A stretch of DNA of 64,000 bases, from NCBI RefSeq assembly GCF_017354985.1, contig NZ_CP071501.1:2933501-2997500 (forward strand), read 5' to 3'. This stretch comes from Shewanella cyperi (lineage in GTDB: Bacteria; Pseudomonadota; Gammaproteobacteria; Enterobacterales; Shewanellaceae). A model generated the notes under the pieces. The model saw only the letters and a program-made list of their open reading frames with translations. It was not told where the DNA came from and made no database searches. Position numbers and translations under genes: made by a program. Below, in pieces: positions 1-9,849 of this stretch (position 1 is its first letter; each line of letters opens with the position of its first letter).

Positions 1-472
1 GTTTGTTGAGATCCGAGGCCACCTTGGCGAGAAACTTCACCGGTGCCACCCCGGCCGAGGCGGTTAACCCGGTTTCCGCCAGTATATCGGCCCGAATGGC
101 CTCGGCTATCAGGGTGGCCGAGCCCTGGTGCAACTGGCAGTCGCTGACATCCAGATAGGCTTCATCCAGCGACAGGGGCTCAATAAGGTCGCTGTATCGG
201 TCAAAGATGGCACGGATCTGCTGCGACACCTGCTTGTAGACCTCCATCCGTCCCGGCACCAGGATAAGGTCGGGACACAGGCGCATGGCGTAAGCTGTGG
301 CCATGGCCGAACGCACACCAAAGCGGCGCGCCTCGTAATTGCAGGTACTGATCACCCCGCGGCGTTCGCTGGCACCGCCGACGGCCAGGGGCTTGTCGCG
401 ATACTCGGGAAAGTCGCGCATCTCCACCGCCGCAAAAAAGCAGTCCATGTCGATATGAATGATTTTTTTCAC
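1..472 (-). CDS. dinB: DNA polymerase IV (DinB), 5' part only
   Basis: This is the N-terminal part (about 157 codons) of a Y-family translesion polymerase; the rest lies beyond the window edge. The product begins with the catalytic motif [12 protein letters not shown], giving metal ligand Asp8 and a steric-gate aromatic at Phe13. The second acidic pair is in SLDEAYLDV (Asp103, Glu104). The start is a GTG at 472: an ATG a few bases upstream is in another frame, and a GGAGG lies about 8 bases before the GTG. A LexA-type box sits 25 bases upstream. In the family the enzyme extends mismatched or damaged primer ends during the SOS response. Confidence 0.95.
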   Translation of the reverse strand, partial: MKKIIHIDMDCFFAAVEMRDFPEYRDKPLAVGGASERRGVISTCNYEARRFGVRSAMATAYAMRLCPDLILVPGRMEVYKQVSQQIRAIFDRYSDLIEPLSLDEAYLDVSDCQLHQGSATLIAEAIRADILAETGLTASAGVAPVKFLAKVASDLNK

Positions 473-496
473 CAAACACCTCCATCCATCAATATA

Positions 497-512
497 CTGT
501 ATAGATAAACAG
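497..512 (-). promoter_or_regulatory. LexA (SOS) box in front of dinB
   Basis: The 16 bases CTGTATAGATAAACAG match the gammaproteobacterial LexA consensus CTGT-N8-ACAG exactly at both conserved half sites. The box lies 25 bases before the dinB start, where an SOS-repressed promoter is expected. Confidence 0.8.
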
Positions 513-536
513 TGGTAAACAGGATGAAGGCAATAA

Positions 537-560
537 AAAAGGCGCCCGCAGGCGCCTTTT
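537..560 (-). terminator. Terminator after the chemoreceptor gene
   Basis: A ten-base-pair hairpin with arms AAAAGGCGCC and GGCGCCTTTT and a four-base loop. Read on the minus strand it is followed by a T run. It lies 12 bases after the chemoreceptor stop and separates that gene from the dinB promoter. Confidence 0.85.
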
Positions 561-572
561 AAATTCGGAGGC

Positions 573-2576
573 TCAGATCTTGAACTGACCTATGTTCTTG
601 GTCAGGGCCTGGGTCAATTGCTCAAAGGCCCTCAGGGTGCCGGCCAGATCCTCACTGGCACTGTGGGAATCGTTCGACAGGGAGCGGACATTCTCCACGT
701 TCTGGGCCACCTCTTCGGCAACCACGGCCTGCTGGCCTATGGCCACGGTAATGTCTGTGGTTTGCTGTTGCACCGACTCAATGGCCGAGGTGATGTCAAA
801 CAGGGCCTGCTCCACTTTCCTGGTCAGGTTCTCACCCACGCTCGCCTGCTCCACTCCGGCTTCCATGGCAGATTCGGCCTGCAGGGCGCCCTGTTGCAGG
901 CTTTGGATGATGCCCTGAATATTGGCGGTAGAATCCTGGGTGCGGGATGCCAGGGTGCGCACTTCGTCCGCCACCACGGCAAAGCCGCGGCCCTGCTCAC
1001 CGGCACGGGCCGCCTCAATGGCGGCATTGAGCGCCAACAGGTTGGTTTGCTCGGCGATGCCGCGGATCACGCTGAGCACCTCACCGATTTGCTCGGAACT
1101 GGCGCGCAGGGCCTTGATAACACTGGCGGCTTCGGTGACCCGGATCGACAGGGTCTGAATACCTGCGGTGGCTTCGGTCACTATCTTACGGCCATCGCGG
1201 GCCTGCTGCTGGGCCTGCTCGGCAAAGTCGCTGGTGCGCTGGGCCGTGGCCGCCATTTCCTGACTGGTGTGGGCCATTTCCGTGGCTGCCGTGGCCACCG
1301 AATCAATCTGGTGTTTCTGGGTCGAGACAGCGCCCACCGCCAGATCGCAAATCTTGCGTGCCTCTATGATGCCATCACCCACATCCCGGGTCAGGGCGCG
1401 GGTATCTATCAGCATCCGCTGCACCTTCTCGGCAAAACGGTTAAAGGCGGTGGCCATTTGCCCCAGTTCATCCTCACGCTCTATCTCGATGCGTTTGGCG
1501 AGATCGCCATCACCGCGGGCGATATCCTCCATGGCTACCAACAGCGCGCTGAGCTGGCGACGCAGGGGAATGAGCAGCAACCACACGGTCACACCCACCA
1601 GCAACATGATACCAATGGCCATCAGGCAGGCATCCCAAAAGGCGGCCCGCACCGGCGCTTCAATGGCAGAAGTGGGCAACATAAAGGCCAAATGCCATTG
1701 CTGCTGGGGATAGTCACCACCGACGGCGGTATATACCACCCGCTGCGGCTCCCCCTGATAGTCCACTTCGGCAAAGCCCTGTTTGTTTTGGCGCATCAGG
1801 CGTCCCAGAGCAGCAAAGCCCTGGTTGTCGCCGGCCAGGCCATCGATCTTGTCAATCTGCGACCCCGGAGGGAAGGCACTGTTGAAGCCGGGGAAATACA
1901 CCAGCTTGCCATCGTCTGTCATCAGGAAGGCCTGGCCTTCGCCCTGATACTTGATGGGGCCCAGCAGATGCTTGCCTATGGTATCGATAAGAATGTCCAT
2001 GCCACCTATACCGAGCAAATTACCCTTGTCGTCATAAACGGGGGTTTTCACCGTGGCAGAAATGGAACCGTCGTTGGCATCCACAGCCGGATCGCCCACA
2101 AACAAACCGCCCTTGTCTATGGCTTCCTGCCACCAGGGGCGCTTGTTGGTGTAATAGTTGGGATCACCGCTATAGCGGCCATTGAGATCAAAATATTCGA
2201 AGGTGTTGGCGGAGCCGAAGAACACCGATTTTATGTCGCTGTCCTTATCGGAGAAAAAGCGGAAATACTGGACTATGTCGCGATATTGGCGGTCCATATC
2301 CAGGTTGCTGCCCCGGTCCCTGTAGTTGGCAAACCAGTTGCGCAGCCCGGGTTCGGCGAAAATCGAATGGATCACCTGTCCCTTGGCGATGAAATAACTG
2401 CGGATCTCGTTGCCTTTCAGCTGCACCAGACCACTGATATCCGTGTCCACTTCCTGACGGGTGGAATCGCTGGCGCGGTTAACCAGCAAGGCGGCGACCA
2501 AAGTAAGCAGCACGGCCAGGGCCCCCACCAGGGTCAGCACCAACTGCAGGCTCAGTGAACGCTTGATATATCCCAT
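573..2576 (-). CDS. Methyl-accepting chemotaxis protein with dCache sensor
   Basis: A 667-residue inner-membrane chemoreceptor. Order of parts: cytoplasmic N-terminus, membrane segment at about 12-32, periplasmic double-Cache sensor to about 310 (it contains the pocket-type motif [10 protein letters not shown]), second membrane segment at about 315-340, HAMP linker, then the coiled-coil signalling domain. The tip motif is [19 protein letters not shown], which in this family contacts CheA and CheW. No CheR/CheB pentapeptide tether is seen at the C-terminus (NIGQFKI). No che genes are nearby, so it probably feeds a chemosensory core encoded elsewhere. The ligand cannot be told from the sequence; dCache receptors often bind amino acids or other small organic compounds. 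Confidence 0.93.
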   Translation of the reverse strand: MGYIKRSLSLQLVLTLVGALAVLLTLVAALLVNRASDSTRQEVDTDISGLVQLKGNEIRSYFIAKGQVIHSIFAEPGLRNWFANYRDRGSNLDMDRQYRDIVQYFRFFSDKDSDIKSVFFGSANTFEYFDLNGRYSGDPNYYTNKRPWWQEAIDKGGLFVGDPAVDANDGSISATVKTPVYDDKGNLLGIGGMDILIDTIGKHLLGPIKYQGEGQAFLMTDDGKLVYFPGFNSAFPPGSQIDKIDGLAGDNQGFAALGRLMRQNKQGFAEVDYQGEPQRVVYTAVGGDYPQQQWHLAFMLPTSAIEAPVRAAFWDACLMAIGIMLLVGVTVWLLLIPLRRQLSALLVAMEDIARGDGDLAKRIEIEREDELGQMATAFNRFAEKVQRMLIDTRALTRDVGDGIIEARKICDLAVGAVSTQKHQIDSVATAATEMAHTSQEMAATAQRTSDFAEQAQQQARDGRKIVTEATAGIQTLSIRVTEAASVIKALRASSEQIGEVLSVIRGIAEQTNLLALNAAIEAARAGEQGRGFAVVADEVRTLASRTQDSTANIQGIIQSLQQGALQAESAMEAGVEQASVGENLTRKVEQALFDITSAIESVQQQTTDITVAIGQQAVVAEEVAQNVENVRSLSNDSHSASEDLAGTLRAFEQLTQALTKNIGQFKI

Positions 2577-2888
2577 GTTCTTATCCTATCTATTATTGTT
2601 GTCATTTCCGGCGGCGTTCCACACTGGCTACTGCCATTGCCATCCAGGGCAAATCAAAATGCCAAAGTGTGAGCCGGATCCGGAATATTCCAATCTACCA
2701 AGAAAGACGGGACCTTAACACTGGGAAATGACAGGGATTTTGCGACACGCAGATATTTACACCAAGAAACAGCAACAAGAAAACACATTCGATTACCATA
2801 TCAGCACTAAATAGTGATTCACTTGCAATTGATGCACAAAAAAGCAACAAAAAGGCCAGCGAGCGCTGGCCATCGGGAACAATCAGGA
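2577..2888. other. Intergenic region between chemoreceptor and bacterioferritin genes
   Basis: About 310 bases with no supported gene. The right end holds the bacterioferritin terminator. The remainder should carry the chemoreceptor promoter, but I see no convincing -35/-10 pair. A 65-codon minus-strand frame here has no recognisable protein character. Confidence 0.5.
2852..2872 (-). terminator. Terminator of the bacterioferritin pair
   Basis: The hairpin GGCCAGC-GAGC-GCTGGCC lies 17 bases after the second bacterioferritin stop. On the minus strand it is followed by TTTTTG and further T runs, as in an intrinsic terminator. Confidence 0.8.
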
Positions 2889-3356
2889 TCACATCTTGGA
2901 CTGCAGGTAATTGTGCAGACCGACTTTGTCTATCAATCCCAGCTGTTTCTCCAACCAGTAGAGATGATCGTCTTCGGTTTCATCCAACAGCAACTCCAAT
3001 AATTCGCGGCTGACATAATCCCCTTTCTGCTCGCACAGGGCGATTACCTCACGCAGGTGGGCGACCACCTTCTTCTCGTAGGCCAGATCGTTTTCCAGCA
3101 TCTCTTTGACATTGGAACCTATGTGCAACTTATCGCGACTGGCGACATCCGGGGTGCCCTCCAAAAACAGGATCCGCGATACCAATTTCGCCGCGTGTTC
3201 CCGCTCATCATCGGATTCATGCTTGATACGTTCATAGAGCTCATTCAGGCCCCAATCCTCGTACATGCGGGCGTGAACAAAATACTGGTCCATGGCGGAC
3301 AGCTCACCCGTGAGCAAGGCATTGAGCGCGGCAATCACTTCGGGTTGACCTTTCAT
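2889..3356 (-). CDS. bfr: Bacterioferritin subunit, ferroxidase type lacking the heme Met
   Basis: A 155-residue four-helix ferritin-like protein that starts MKGQPEV and stores iron as a 24-mer. Aligned by eye to E. coli Bfr, the ferroxidase ligands Glu18, Glu51, His54 and Glu94 are present, and the Glu/His pair of the last helix is present (DETEDDH) with one extra residue. The heme-axial Met52 is replaced by Arg. The subunit should therefore oxidise iron but not hold heme by itself. It lies 11 bases downstream of a second bfr gene whose losses are complementary. Such alpha/beta subunit pairs forming mixed shells are known in other proteobacteria. Confidence 0.93.
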   Translation of the reverse strand: MKGQPEVIAALNALLTGELSAMDQYFVHARMYEDWGLNELYERIKHESDDEREHAAKLVSRILFLEGTPDVASRDKLHIGSNVKEMLENDLAYEKKVVAHLREVIALCEQKGDYVSRELLELLLDETEDDHLYWLEKQLGLIDKVGLHNYLQSKM

Positions 3357-3367
3357 CTGTTGCCTCC

Positions 3368-3838
3368 TTAGTCATCCATCTGGCTTTGCAGATAGTTCTG
3401 CAGGCCTGTCATGCGGATGAGATCAAACTGGGATTCCAGCCAATCCAGGTGCTCCTCCTCATCCTCGAGAATGTCCTCCAGAATGTCGCGACTGACATAA
3501 TCCCGCTCCTGCTCGCAAAGGGCGATGGCCGCGCGCAGCAGGGGCAACTCCTGCTCCAGCTGATCCTTGTCGCAGGAGAGCATTTCCTGGGCATGCTCGC
3601 CGATCAGCAGCTTATCCAGCTGCTGCAGGTTTGGCAGTCCTTCGAGAAACAGAATACGTTCGATAAGCTTGTCGGCATGTTTCATGTCCTGAATCGACTT
3701 TTTGTAATCCTTGCCGTTGAGCTTTTCCAGCCCCCAGTTGCCGAACATGCGTGCGTGCAGAAAATATTGATTGATTGCGGTCAGTTCGGCGGTAAGTACC
3801 TTATTTAACTGAGCCACAACATTGGCTTGGCCTTTCAT
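3368..3838 (-). CDS. bfr: Bacterioferritin subunit, heme-binding type with altered ferroxidase site
   Basis: A 156-residue bacterioferritin and the first gene of the two-gene operon. Met52, the heme iron ligand at the subunit interface, is kept. The di-iron site is altered: position 51 is Asp rather than Glu (IQDMKHAD), and position 94 is Leu in the gap-free alignment, with Glu at 95. Glu18, His54, Glu127 and His130 are kept. I infer that this subunit supplies heme for reductive iron release while the partner encoded at 2889-3356 supplies ferroxidase activity. Expression may respond to iron through the A+T-rich palindrome upstream. Confidence 0.93.
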   Translation of the reverse strand: MKGQANVVAQLNKVLTAELTAINQYFLHARMFGNWGLEKLNGKDYKKSIQDMKHADKLIERILFLEGLPNLQQLDKLLIGEHAQEMLSCDKDQLEQELPLLRAAIALCEQERDYVSRDILEDILEDEEEHLDWLESQFDLIRMTGLQNYLQSQMDD

Positions 3839-3939
3839 GGTGAGTGTCCCTTGGCTGAAATTTGATCCAGATCAACTATTTCAAGCTAGTACACAAGTGC
3901 CGATTTCTCAAATTTATCGTTTTATTTCAAAATTATATA

Positions 3940-3960
3940 GAACAAGAATAATTATTGTTC
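3940..3960 (-). promoter_or_regulatory. Possible Fur-like operator before the bacterioferritin genes
   Basis: The near-palindrome between GAACAA and TTGTTC is centred on AATAATTATT, about 100 bases before the first bfr start. It resembles the A+T-rich inverted repeat of a Fur box but does not match the 19-base consensus well, so regulation by Fur is only a suggestion. Confidence 0.3.
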
Positions 3961-3990
3961 AGAATTGAATTTCGCTCCAAGCAGAAACAA

Positions 3991-4014
3991 AAACGGCTCC
4001 CGTGGGAGCCGTTT
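3991..4014 (-). terminator. Terminator of the nqr-apbE-nqrM operon
   Basis: An 11-bp hairpin, AAACGGCTCCC / GGGAGCCGTTT, with a two-base loop. It starts just after the nqrM stop and is followed by TTGTTT on the minus strand. Confidence 0.85.
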
Positions 4015-4018
4015 CAGA

Positions 4019-4243
4019 TCAGATGATCCTGTGCTTGTTCAGCTTTTCTTCGCGTTCGGCCTTGGCGGCCTCACGGGCCTTGCGTCTGTCGCAGGGCTCA
4101 TCACAATCACAGGCTTTTTCAATCCCGAGGGCGCCCAGTCCGCCGCAACTTCCCTGCACTACTTTTTTCCGGATCAGATATCCCACGGACATCAACAGGA
4201 AAAACAGCATCAACACGGCAAATGCCGCAATAAAGGTGCTCAT
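4019..4243 (-). CDS. nqrM: NqrM, Na+-NQR maturation factor
   Basis: A 74-residue membrane protein with one N-terminal transmembrane helix (about 5-24) followed by a cytoplasmic tail with four cysteines (Cys33, Cys45, Cys47, Cys51) in the pattern of the DUF539/NqrM family. In Vibrio this protein is needed to assemble Na+-NQR, probably by delivering iron for the cysteine-coordinated centre between NqrD and NqrE. It is the last gene of the operon, three bases after apbE. The C-terminal third is highly charged. Short proteins of this kind are easily missed, but the cysteine pattern and position make this call firm. Confidence 0.93.
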   Translation of the reverse strand: MSTFIAAFAVLMLFFLLMSVGYLIRKKVVQGSCGGLGALGIEKACDCDEPCDRRKAREAAKAEREEKLNKHRII

Positions 4244-4246
4244 ATA

Positions 4247-5272
4247 CTACTCCTGCTCGCCTATCAGATAGGGTTTGAAGGCATCACTGTAGAAGACCTT
4301 GAAACCCTCACCCTGCTTTTCAATCAGCATTATCGCCAGCTGCTCGCGTTTGGCAAGCTCAAGTGACGCTTCAGTACCAAGAACCATCATGGCCGTGGCG
4401 AAACCATCGGCGGTCATGCAGTCTTTGTGCATCACGGTTACCGACGCCAACTTGTGCTTGATGGGATAACCGCTGCGGGGATCGATAAGGTGCGTAAAGC
4501 GCTGGCCTTCTTCCTCATAGTAATTGCGATAGTCACCGGAGGTGGCCATGGCCATGGTACCGGGCGCTATCACCTGGGATATGGCCCTGCCCTCGCTGGT
4601 GGGCTTTTCTACCGCCACCCGCCAGGCACTGCCGTCGGCCTTGGTGCCCTTTACCGATAATTCTCCGCCTATTTCCACCAGATAGCCACTGACTCCGTAA
4701 CCGTCGAGCACATGGGCAATCTTGTCGACCCCAAAGCCCTTAGCGATGGAAGACAGGTCCACATAGAGCATGGCATTGTGCTTGGACAGCCTGTTGCCTT
4801 CAATGGACAGCTGATCTATGCCAGTGCGGGCCTTGGCGGCCTCAATTTCGGCCGGAGTCGGCACATGGGTCGGGCGCTTGTCGGGACCAAAGCCCCACAG
4901 GTTCACCAGTGGCCCCAGGGTGATATCCAGGGCGCCGCCCGTTACCTGATACAGGCGCATGCCTTCGCGCACCACCTTGATGGTGTCGTCTGACACCTCT
5001 ATGCTCTGCTCCAGCGGCAACTGGTTGAATTGACTGAGTTCGGACTTAGGCCTGTAGGTGGACATCTGATCGTTGACCAACTCCAGCGCGGTATCGATCT
5101 CGGCCTGCAGCTTGTCGGCCTTCGGCACCTTGGCATTGGGCACCAGCTTAATATGGTAGGTGGTTCCCATTGTGTTGCCGGCGAGTGAAATCAGCTCGGG
5201 CTCTTTGGCACAAGCTGAAATAAAAAAGGCCAGCCCGACGAGGGCCAGCCAGTTTAATAAGGTCTTTTTCAT
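4247..5272 (-). CDS. apbE: FAD:protein FMN transferase ApbE
   Basis: A periplasmic lipoprotein of 341 residues that transfers FMN from FAD onto a threonine of target proteins. The N-terminus is a lipoprotein signal with lipobox ISAC (Cys21). Family motifs include NTMGTTYHIK and the later VEIGGELSVKG and HLIDPRSGYP stretches. The start is taken at the second Met (5272), giving MKKTLLN, because an AGG sits just before it and the signal peptide then has normal length; the longer frame begins at 5284. Its targets are encoded in the same operon: NqrB and NqrC both contain the acceptor signature D-x-x-S-G-A-T. Confidence 0.95.
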   Translation of the reverse strand: MKKTLLNWLALVGLAFFISACAKEPELISLAGNTMGTTYHIKLVPNAKVPKADKLQAEIDTALELVNDQMSTYRPKSELSQFNQLPLEQSIEVSDDTIKVVREGMRLYQVTGGALDITLGPLVNLWGFGPDKRPTHVPTPAEIEAAKARTGIDQLSIEGNRLSKHNAMLYVDLSSIAKGFGVDKIAHVLDGYGVSGYLVEIGGELSVKGTKADGSAWRVAVEKPTSEGRAISQVIAPGTMAMATSGDYRNYYEEEGQRFTHLIDPRSGYPIKHKLASVTVMHKDCMTADGFATAMMVLGTEASLELAKREQLAIMLIEKQGEGFKVFYSDAFKPYLIGEQE

Positions 5273-5326
5273 TGGGACCTGCATCTCTTTGCGATTTGTC
5301 CCCCGGCAAGCCGGGGGACACTGGCA

Positions 5327-6559
5327 TTAACCGCCGAAGTCATCCAGCAGGATGTTTTCATCTTCGACACCGAGATCTTTGAGCATGGCGATCACGGCCG
5401 CGTTCATCATTGGAGGACCACACATGTAGAACTCACAATCTTCCGGGGCTTCGTGGTCACGCAGGTAGTTCTCGTACAATACGTTGTGGATGAAGCCGGT
5501 GTAACCGGTCCAGTTATCCTCGGGTTGAGGATCGGACAGGGCCACATGCCATACGAAGTTGTCGTTCTCGGCCGCCAGACCGTCGAAATCTTCCACGTAG
5601 AACATTTCGCGCTTGGAGCGGGCACCGTACCAGAAGCTCATCTTGCGCTTGCTCTTCAGACGCTTGAGTTGGTCGAAGATGTGCGAACGCATTGGGGCCA
5701 TACCGGCACCACCACCGATGAATACCATTTCTGCATCGGTATCCTTGGCAAAGAACTCACCGAATGGACCGGAGATGGTCACCTTGTCACCGGCCTTCAG
5801 GCTCCAGATGTAAGACGACATCTTACCGCAAGGCAGACTCAGGTTACGTGGTGGTGGCGTGGCAATACGCACGTTCAGCATGATGATGCCGAATTCTTCA
5901 GGGTAGTTGGCCATGGAGTAAGCACGGATCACCGGCTCATCAACCTTGGACTCCAGCTTGAAGAAACCAAAGTGTTCCCAGTCGCCACGGTATTTCTCAG
6001 GTACGTCGAAATCGGCGTACTTGACGTGGTGAGCAGGGGCTTCAATCTGGATATAACCACCGGCACGGAAAGGCACAGACTCACCATCAGGGATGGCCAG
6101 CTTGAGTTCCTTGATGAAGGTTGCCTTGTTATCGTTGGAGATAACTTCGCATTCCCACTTCTTGATACCGAAGATCTCTTCGTCCAGCTCGATCTCCATG
6201 TCAGATTTTACGTTTACCTGACAGGACAGACGACAACCCTTACGGGCATCACCCTTGCTGATATGGTCGAGTTCGGTTGGCAGAATGTCGCCGCCACCGG
6301 ACTTAACCACCACGCGGCACTGGCCACAGGAGCCACCGCCACCACAGGCAGAAGATACGAAGATACCGTTATCTGCCAGTACGCCCAGCAGCTTGCCGCC
6401 GGCACCGGTAGTGATGGCCTTCTCGGGATCATGGTTGATACCGATTGTGATGTCGCCACTGGAAACCAGCTTGGACTTGGCGAACAGGATCACCAGCACC
6501 AGGACCGTAACGATCGCGGTGAACATCCCGACGCCCAGAAAAATAATATTACTATCCAT
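5327..6559 (-). CDS. nqrF: Na+-NQR subunit F, NADH-oxidising
   Basis: A 410-residue subunit that takes electrons from NADH into the complex. An N-terminal membrane helix (about 6-27) is followed by a plant-type [2Fe-2S] ferredoxin domain with Cys72, Cys78, Cys81 and Cys113. After this come an FAD-binding barrel with RAYSMANYP and a nucleotide domain with [12 protein letters not shown]. The C-terminus ([10 protein letters not shown]) is typical of the family. Electrons then pass through the NqrD/E iron centre to the flavins of NqrC and NqrB. It is sixth in the nqr operon, separated from nqrE by 66 bases that carry a short direct repeat. Confidence 0.98.
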   Translation of the reverse strand: MDSNIIFLGVGMFTAIVTVLVLVILFAKSKLVSSGDITIGINHDPEKAITTGAGGKLLGVLADNGIFVSSACGGGGSCGQCRVVVKSGGGDILPTELDHISKGDARKGCRLSCQVNVKSDMEIELDEEIFGIKKWECEVISNDNKATFIKELKLAIPDGESVPFRAGGYIQIEAPAHHVKYADFDVPEKYRGDWEHFGFFKLESKVDEPVIRAYSMANYPEEFGIIMLNVRIATPPPRNLSLPCGKMSSYIWSLKAGDKVTISGPFGEFFAKDTDAEMVFIGGGAGMAPMRSHIFDQLKRLKSKRKMSFWYGARSKREMFYVEDFDGLAAENDNFVWHVALSDPQPEDNWTGYTGFIHNVLYENYLRDHEAPEDCEFYMCGPPMMNAAVIAMLKDLGVEDENILLDDFGG

Positions 6560-6569
6560 TAACTTATCC

Positions 6570-6609
6570 TTAGAAGGTCTAAATTAATCAGAAGATCTAA
6601 ATTAATCGC
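6570..6609. repeat. Short direct repeat between nqrE and nqrF
   Basis: Two adjacent near-identical 16-base units (AGGTCTAAATTAATCA and AGATCTAAATTAATCG) lie in the nqrE-nqrF gap. They contain no gene. The pair looks like a slippage duplication and makes this the widest gap inside the six nqr genes. Confidence 0.7.
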
Positions 6610-6625
6610 CTTCTTTGAGTGTCCC

Positions 6626-7234
6626 TTAGAGGGACACACCAGAGAACGACATAAAGCCCAGCGCCATCAGACCGGCAGTGATAAAGGTAATACCCAGACC
6701 ACGCAGACCATCGGGAACATCGGCATACTTCAGCTTTTCGCGAACGGCGGCCATCAGCACGATAGCCAGGGCCCAACCGATACCGGAACCGATACCGAAT
6801 ACCACGCTCTCGCCCAGCTTATAGTCACGCTCAACCATGAAGGATACGGCACCGAAAATGGCACAGTTCACAGTGATCAGCGGCAGGAAGATACCCAGGG
6901 CGTTGTACAGTGGCGGGAAGTATTTATCCAGCGCCATTTCCAGGATCTGTACCAAGGCTGCGATCACACCGATGAAGGTGATGAACTTCAGGAAGCTCAG
7001 ATCCGCTTCAGGCAAACCAGCCCAGGCCAGTGCGCCGGGAGCCAGCAGGCCCTGGTAAATGATTTGGTTGGCGGGAACCGAAATGGCCAGTACCACGATA
7101 ACCGCAATACCCAGACCCATGGCTGTGGTCACCTTTTTGGATACCGCCAGGAAGGTACACATACCGAGGAAGAAGGCCAGCGCCATGTTTTCAATGAAAA
7201 CAGAACGAATTAACAGACTGATGTAGTGTTCCAT
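6626..7234 (-). CDS. nqrE: Na+-NQR subunit E
   Basis: A 202-residue integral membrane subunit with six predicted helices, homologous to NqrD and to RnfA. It starts [19 protein letters not shown] and ends SFSGVSL. In the known Na+-NQR structure NqrD and NqrE form an inverted pair that holds an iron centre between four cysteines in the membrane; the cysteines visible here are in FFLGMCTF and in VNCAIFG. It lies five bases downstream of nqrD, so translation is probably coupled. Sodium pumping is a property of the complex rather than of this subunit alone. Confidence 0.97.
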   Translation of the reverse strand: MEHYISLLIRSVFIENMALAFFLGMCTFLAVSKKVTTAMGLGIAVIVVLAISVPANQIIYQGLLAPGALAWAGLPEADLSFLKFITFIGVIAALVQILEMALDKYFPPLYNALGIFLPLITVNCAIFGAVSFMVERDYKLGESVVFGIGSGIGWALAIVLMAAVREKLKYADVPDGLRGLGITFITAGLMALGFMSFSGVSL

Positions 7235-7239
7235 TGACC

Positions 7240-7872
7240 TTATCCTTTTGCTTCAACTTGGTCAGGCTTGTAAGTGCGGATTACCCAGATCAGCGCACCG
7301 ATCAGGAAGAACGCACTGGGTGGCAACAGCAACAGACCGTTTGGCTGATACCAGCCACCATCTGAGACCTTGCTGAGGATTTCCACACCAAACAGCGAAC
7401 CGTTACCAAAGAGTTCACGGATAACACCAACAGACATCAGGATGGCACCATAACCCAGACCGTTACCGATACCGTCCATGAAGCTCATCATTGGCGGTGT
7501 CTTCATGGCGTAGGCTTCGGCGCGGCCCATCACGATACAGTTGGTGATGATAAGACCCACGAACACCGACAGCTGCTTGGAGATGGCATAGGCATAGGCC
7601 TGCAGCACCTGATCCACCACAATTACCAGAGAGGCAATGATGGTCATCTGTACAATGATGCGCACACTGCTAGGAATGTGGTTACGGATCATGGAGATGA
7701 ACAGGTTAGAGAACGCAGTTACCGCGGTCAGCGCCAGTGTCATCACCAGGGCAGTTTCCAGCTTACTGGTTACCGCCAGGGCACTACATACACCCAGCAC
7801 CTGCAGTGCAATGGGGTTGTTGTTCAGAATAGGTCCGGTGAGAACCTGTTTCAGTTCTTTGGAATCGGCCAT
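7240..7872 (-). CDS. nqrD: Na+-NQR subunit D
   Basis: A 210-residue integral membrane subunit, the partner of NqrE in holding the intramembrane iron centre. Cysteines sit in LGVCSALA and TNCIVMG, the two positions expected for this role. Six hydrophobic helices fill most of the protein. The ATG overlaps the nqrC stop by one base (TAATG), a typical sign of translational coupling. The C-terminus is polar ([13 protein letters not shown]). Length and sequence are normal for the family. Confidence 0.97.
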   Translation of the reverse strand: MADSKELKQVLTGPILNNNPIALQVLGVCSALAVTSKLETALVMTLALTAVTAFSNLFISMIRNHIPSSVRIIVQMTIIASLVIVVDQVLQAYAYAISKQLSVFVGLIITNCIVMGRAEAYAMKTPPMMSFMDGIGNGLGYGAILMSVGVIRELFGNGSLFGVEILSKVSDGGWYQPNGLLLLPPSAFFLIGALIWVIRTYKPDQVEAKG

Positions 7873-8657
7873 TAGCTCAGCCCTCCGTTGCGTGCTTTTT
7901 CAATGAAAGTCGCAAAACCTTCTTTACCCAGCCAGAAATCAAGTGAGTGCTGTACACCCTTACTGGTCAGGGTCGCACCTGACAGGGCATCCACACCGTG
8001 AATGGAGGCTGCAACAGCAGGGTTCTTGGTCACGGAAATGGCCACTTTACCTTGCTCATCATACAGCTTCTTGCCATGCCACAGATGCTTCCACTTGGGG
8101 TTCTGAACTTCACCACCCAGACCTGGAGTTTCACCCTGATCGTAGTAAACCAGGCCCTTGACAGTGTTCATGTCAGGCTCAACCGCCAGGAAGGCGTACA
8201 TGGTTGACCACAGACCATAGCCGTGAACCGGCAGGATCACGCTGGTCAGCTTACCGGCGTCGTCGTGTACCAGGTACACCACGGCCTGATCGGCAACGCG
8301 CTTGACCGAAGCAATGTCATTCTCGGGCACGAAAGAGGTCTTCACATCACGGGCAGCCTTCTTCTGATCGAAAGCTTCCGCATCACCTGCGATGAATTCA
8401 CCAGTCTTGATATCGATCAGACGGGCTTCAACATACTTCTTATAGGTGTCGATGATCTGTGCCTTGCTGACTTTCTCGGCTTTGGCGTCGACCAGGCTGG
8501 CAGCTTCCAGAATGTACTTTTGCTTATCCAGCTGTTTGTTTTCTTCCTGGGTTGGCTTGAGCATCACCACGGCAGTGGATACGAATACCGCGCAGATCAG
8601 GCAGAGGCCAACAACGATAAACAGCGTTCTTCCGAACGAATCTTTATGACTAGCCAC
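7872..8657 (-). CDS. nqrC: Na+-NQR subunit C, covalent FMN carrier
   Basis: A 261-residue subunit with one N-terminal membrane helix (about 11-33) and a periplasmic FMN domain. The flavin acceptor is Thr229 in [12 protein letters not shown], the target of ApbE. I place the start at a GTG (8657) giving [13 protein letters not shown]: a GGAGG lies 7 bases upstream and this matches family N-termini. An in-frame ATG 69 bases further upstream lies well inside nqrB and would add an implausible leader. The first bases overlap the end of nqrB. Electrons pass from the NqrD/E iron to this FMN and then to NqrB. Confidence 0.96.
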   Translation of the reverse strand: MASHKDSFGRTLFIVVGLCLICAVFVSTAVVMLKPTQEENKQLDKQKYILEAASLVDAKAEKVSKAQIIDTYKKYVEARLIDIKTGEFIAGDAEAFDQKKAARDVKTSFVPENDIASVKRVADQAVVYLVHDDAGKLTSVILPVHGYGLWSTMYAFLAVEPDMNTVKGLVYYDQGETPGLGGEVQNPKWKHLWHGKKLYDEQGKVAISVTKNPAVAASIHGVDALSGATLTSKGVQHSLDFWLGKEGFATFIEKARNGGLS

Positions 8658-9849
8658 GGGCGATCCTCCGCTTGATATTCGCCTGAACCACGAAATGGTC
8701 GAACAGTGGTGCAAACAGGTTGGCAAACAAAATCGCCAACATCATACCTTCTGGGAATGCAGGGTTAATCACACGGATGAACACCACCATGGCGCCGATC
8801 AGGGCACCGTAGGCCCACTTGGCCTGGTTGGTGAATGACGCAGACACAGGGTCGGTCGCCATAAACATCATACCGAAGGCGAAACCACCCAGCACCAGAT
8901 GCCAGTACCAAGGCATGGCAAACATGGGGTTGGTATCGGAACCGATAAGGTTCAGCAGCATGGACACAGCAATCATACCCAGCATCACACCACCGACGAT
9001 GCGCCAGGAGGCGATGCGGGTGTAGATGATGACCAGACCACCGAGCAGGATAGCCAGGGTAGACACTTCACCAACAGAACCGGGAATAAAGCCATAGAAG
9101 GCATCCCACCAGCTCTGGTTGAAGGCGTAGTCCAGGGTGCCGGCAGCAGCTTGGCTCAGGGCAGTCGCGCCTGAGTAACCATCGGCCACAACCCAGGTAG
9201 TGTCACCGGACATGTTCAGCGGATAGGCGAAGAACAGGAAGGCACGACCGGCCAGGGCTGGGTTAAGGAAGTTACGTCCGGTACCACCGAACACTTCTTT
9301 GGCCAGCACCACACCGAAGGTGATACCCAGAGCCACCATCCACAGAGGGATAGTCGCGGGCAAGGTCAGGGCAAAGAGGATGGAGGTAACAAAGAAGCCT
9401 TCGTTAACTTCATGACCACGTACGGCAGCAAACAGCACTTCCCAGATACCGCCGATGGCGAAAGTCACGGCATAAATAGGCAGGAAGAAACAGGCACCAT
9501 ACCACATGAGTGCGGCCCAACCGGATTCAGCGGTCAGCTGAGTGCCAAACAGACCAAACAGGTCCACCTGCCACACATCCGGAGTACCGAAACCGGCCGC
9601 CAGGGCGATTTGCGCCTGCAGACCCACGTTGTACATACCAACAAACATCGCCGGGAAGGCACAGGCCCACACAGTGATCATCATACGCTTCAGATCGAGG
9701 TTATCGCGAACGTGGGTGCGGCCCTTGTTCACCTTGCCTGGCGTATAAAAGATGGTGTACGCGGCTTCAAAGAGCGCGTACCACTTCTCGTATTTACCGC
9801 CTTTTTCAAATTGCGGTTCAATACGCTCAAAAAAATCTTTCAAGCTCAT
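8650..9849 (-). CDS. nqrB: Na+-NQR subunit B, quinone and Na+ site subunit
   Basis: A 399-residue membrane subunit, the largest of the complex and homologous to RnfD. It carries covalent FMN on Thr229 in [11 protein letters not shown], matching the ApbE acceptor signature, and in the family it also binds riboflavin and ubiquinone and forms the sodium channel. About ten hydrophobic helices are visible. The soluble N-terminus ([20 protein letters not shown]) is typical. Its ATG shares one base with the nqrA stop (TAATG), so translation is coupled. Confidence 0.97.
   Translation of the reverse strand: MSLKDFFERIEPQFEKGGKYEKWYALFEAAYTIFYTPGKVNKGRTHVRDNLDLKRMMITVWACAFPAMFVGMYNVGLQAQIALAAGFGTPDVWQVDLFGLFGTQLTAESGWAALMWYGACFFLPIYAVTFAIGGIWEVLFAAVRGHEVNEGFFVTSILFALTLPATIPLWMVALGITFGVVLAKEVFGGTGRNFLNPALAGRAFLFFAYPLNMSGDTTWVVADGYSGATALSQAAAGTLDYAFNQSWWDAFYGFIPGSVGEVSTLAILLGGLVIIYTRIASWRIVGGVMLGMIAVSMLLNLIGSDTNPMFAMPWYWHLVLGGFAFGMMFMATDPVSASFTNQAKWAYGALIGAMVVFIRVINPAFPEGMMLAILFANLFAPLFDHFVVQANIKRRIARG

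Noticed and set aside
618..2558. 646-codon plus-strand open frame across the chemoreceptor gene
   Set aside because: It is antisense to a protein with clear Cache, HAMP and signalling motifs, has His/Gly-rich composition typical of a shadow frame, and lacks any domain.
2695..2892. 65-codon minus-strand frame upstream of the chemoreceptor
   Set aside because: It overlaps the bacterioferritin terminator and has no ribosome site or family resemblance.
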